This document shows, piece after piece, positions 5,475 through 6,861 of a stretch of 6,861 nucleotides of DNA. The stretch is taken from assembly GCA_040268355.1 (NCBI GenBank), contig JAWRIT010000165.1, forward strand, positions 1-6,861, given 5' to 3'. Numbering within the stretch: the first letter of the stretch is position 1; the number at the start of each line of letters is the position of its first letter. The DNA is from UBA1367 sp040268355. GTDB lineage: Bacteria; Actinomycetota; Coriobacteriia; Coriobacteriales; Atopobiaceae. The translations under genes were made by a program, and so were the position numbers. The notes under the pieces are model-generated. The model was not told where the DNA came from. It searched no databases and worked only from the letters and a program-made list of their open reading frames with translations.

Positions 5475-6806
5475 ATGTCCTGGTTCGAGACCTCCGTGTG
5501 CTACCAAATCTATCCGCTTGGCCTGTGTGGGGCGCCCCATGAGAACGACGGCGTGCTCGAGCACCGCATCCTGAAGCTCATCGACGACGGATGGGTCGAG
5601 CACATCAAGCGGCTTGGTGCGAACTGCGTGATCCTGAACCCGGTGTTCCAGAGCATTAGCCATGGCTATGACACGACCGACTACCTCACCGTCGACTGTC
5701 GGTTGGGCACCAACGACGATCTGCGCCGGGTGATCGACGCCTTCCATGAGGCGGATATCAAAGTGCTGTTGGACGGCGTGTTCAACCACGTGGGGCGCGA
5801 CTTCCCCGCCTTCCGTGACGTCCAGCAGAGCCGCGGTGGCTCGGAGTGCTCGGGCTGGTTCAACATCAACTGGGCCGGCAACAACGAGTATGGTGACGGC
5901 TTCTCGTACGAGAACTGGGCAGGTGTGTCCTACCTGGTCAAGCTCAACCATCAGAACTACGACCTGAACGCCTACTGCGCCGAGGTCATTCGTACGTGGG
6001 AGCAGGAGTTCGACATCGATGGCCTGCGTCTGGACGTCGCCTACTGCCTTGACGACAGCTTCCTTTCCTATCTGCGCGACGTCGCCAACAGCCTCAGCGA
6101 GAAGCGTGGCGAGAAGTTCCTGCTTTTGGGCGAGGCGATGTTTGGCGACTACAACCGGTGGATGGGCGAGAACGCATGCGACACGGTGACCAACTACGAG
6201 GCGTACAAGGGTCTCTGGAGCTCGATGAACGAGGCCAACATGCACGAGATCGCCTACGCCCTCAAGCGCCAGAGCGGGGATGACCCATGGGATTTGTACA
6301 CCGGTCGTCATCTGCTGAACTTTGCGGACAACCACGACGTGCCGCGCGTCGCGACCACGCTCAATGACGAGCGGCACCTCTATCCCCTCTACGGCGTGAT
6401 GTTCGGCATGTGTGGCGTGCCGTGCCTCTACTACGGCAGCGAGTGGGGCATAGAGGGCGAGCAGCACTTTGGTGACCACGAGCTTCGTCCCGCGCTCGAC
6501 GCTCCGGAGTGGAACGAGCTGACCGAGTACCTCAGCGCGCTTGCCAGCGCCAAGCGGGGGAGCGACGCTTTGTGCTGGGGATCGTATCGTGAGGTCATGG
6601 TGACCCCACAGCAGCTGATCTTCGAGCGCAAGACCGACGACGAGCGCGTTCTGGTCGCCATCAACGCGGCGGCGACTCCGCACACCTTCCACTTTGATGC
6701 GGGATGCGGCCGTGCGGTAGACCTCATCACCGGAGCCGATCACGACTTTGGTGCTGGCAGCGAGGTCGAGCCCTTCTCGGCACACTTCTGGAAGTGCGAG
6801 CGATAA
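5475..6806 (+). CDS. GH13 alpha-amylase family glycoside hydrolase, cytoplasmic
   Basis: A 443-residue retaining alpha-glycosidase of family GH13. All four conserved regions are present: D100-G-V-F-N-H105 (I), G183-L-R-L-D187 with the nucleophile Asp (II), G219-E220 with the acid/base Glu (III) and N286-H287-D288 with the transition-state Asp (IV). The (beta/alpha)8 barrel covers roughly residues 5-360 and a short beta domain C roughly 365-443. There is no signal peptide, no N-terminal domain of the neopullulanase/cyclomaltodextrinase type and no carbohydrate-binding module, and the chain holds thirteen cysteines, all consistent with action in the cytoplasm. Likely substrates are maltodextrins or related alpha-glucosides; hydrolase, transglycosidase and isomerase activities cannot be told apart by eye. 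Start 5475 is chosen for the AGGGAGG site 5 bases upstream; an in-frame ATG at 5433 would add 14 unconserved-looking residues and has no such site. It follows the PTS gene by 226 bases that contain a probable terminator, so it may be its own transcription unit. Confidence 0.93.
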   Translation: MSWFETSVCYQIYPLGLCGAPHENDGVLEHRILKLIDDGWVEHIKRLGANCVILNPVFQSISHGYDTTDYLTVDCRLGTNDDLRRVIDAFHEADIKVLLDGVFNHVGRDFPAFRDVQQSRGGSECSGWFNINWAGNNEYGDGFSYENWAGVSYLVKLNHQNYDLNAYCAEVIRTWEQEFDIDGLRLDVAYCLDDSFLSYLRDVANSLSEKRGEKFLLLGEAMFGDYNRWMGENACDTVTNYEAYKGLWSSMNEANMHEIAYALKRQSGDDPWDLYTGRHLLNFADNHDVPRVATTLNDERHLYPLYGVMFGMCGVPCLYYGSEWGIEGEQHFGDHELRPALDAPEWNELTEYLSALASAKRGSDALCWGSYREVMVTPQQLIFERKTDDERVLVAINAAATPHTFHFDAGCGRAVDLITGADHDFGAGSEVEPFSAHFWKCER

Positions 6807-6861
6807 GGTCTTGGAACTGGTGAGCAGGCCTTAGCGACGGGCCAACAAACGAGGCGGGGGG
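6807..6861. other. Right edge without a recognisable element
   Basis: These 55 bases follow the GH13 stop codon. I see no convincing terminator hairpin and no start of a further gene. The last six bases are all G, which may be the beginning of a poly-G artefact mirroring the C run at the left edge. Confidence 0.5.

Noticed and set aside
5151..6785. 544-codon open frame on the minus strand opposite the GH13 gene
   Set aside because: It has low-complexity Val/Ala/Arg composition, no domain, and lies opposite a gene with all four GH13 catalytic regions. It is a shadow frame.
6827..6844. GGCC repeats after the GH13 gene as a terminator stem
   Set aside because: A four-base stem with an eight-base loop and no T-run is no better than chance in GC-rich DNA.

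Overview
The window is one strand-uniform, GC-rich stretch of bacterial chromosome with five complete protein genes, all on the + strand. Base composition (strong G/C preference at third positions), the protein sequences and the mix of anaerobic sugar-PTS metabolism with a class II fumarase suggest a high-GC actinobacterium, most likely of the Coriobacteriia (Olsenella/Atopobium/Collinsella type). This placement is an inference from how the proteins look and was not checked against a database.

Layout: (1) 1-72 is a left edge that opens with 24 consecutive C, probably a sequencing or assembly artefact at a contig end. (2) 73-780 encodes a small zinc-dependent phospholipase C-like protein without a signal peptide. 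(3) 844-2229 is fumC, class II fumarate hydratase, with its own likely promoter and a good ribosome binding site. (4) 2230-2407 is an AT-rich intergenic region (about 38% GC over 2281-2390) carrying a pair of near-identical 21-bp sites in inverted orientation on either side of a candidate promoter. This is the most interesting non-coding element here. (5) 2408-3169 encodes a DeoR-family repressor. (6) 3287-5248 encodes a complete fructose-family PTS permease with EIIA, EIIB and EIIC in one chain. (7) 5274-5309 is a strong hairpin, a probable terminator. (8) 5475-6806 encodes a compact cytoplasmic GH13 (alpha-amylase family) glycosidase, followed by 55 bases that hold nothing clear and end in six G.

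The regulator, the PTS permease and the GH13 enzyme look like a carbohydrate-use locus. The repressor probably binds the inverted sites in front of its own gene and so controls itself and the permease. The permease imports and phosphorylates a sugar. The GH13 enzyme would act on alpha-glucosidic oligosaccharides inside the cell, but a hairpin and its own leader separate it from the permease gene, so co-regulation is not certain. A 1-phosphofructokinase gene, the usual partner of a fructose PTS, is absent from the window. I saw no RNA gene, insertion sequence, CRISPR array or phage gene, and found no clearly new system. The candidate observations are the operator pair, the missing kinase with a GH13 gene nearby, and two leader hairpins.
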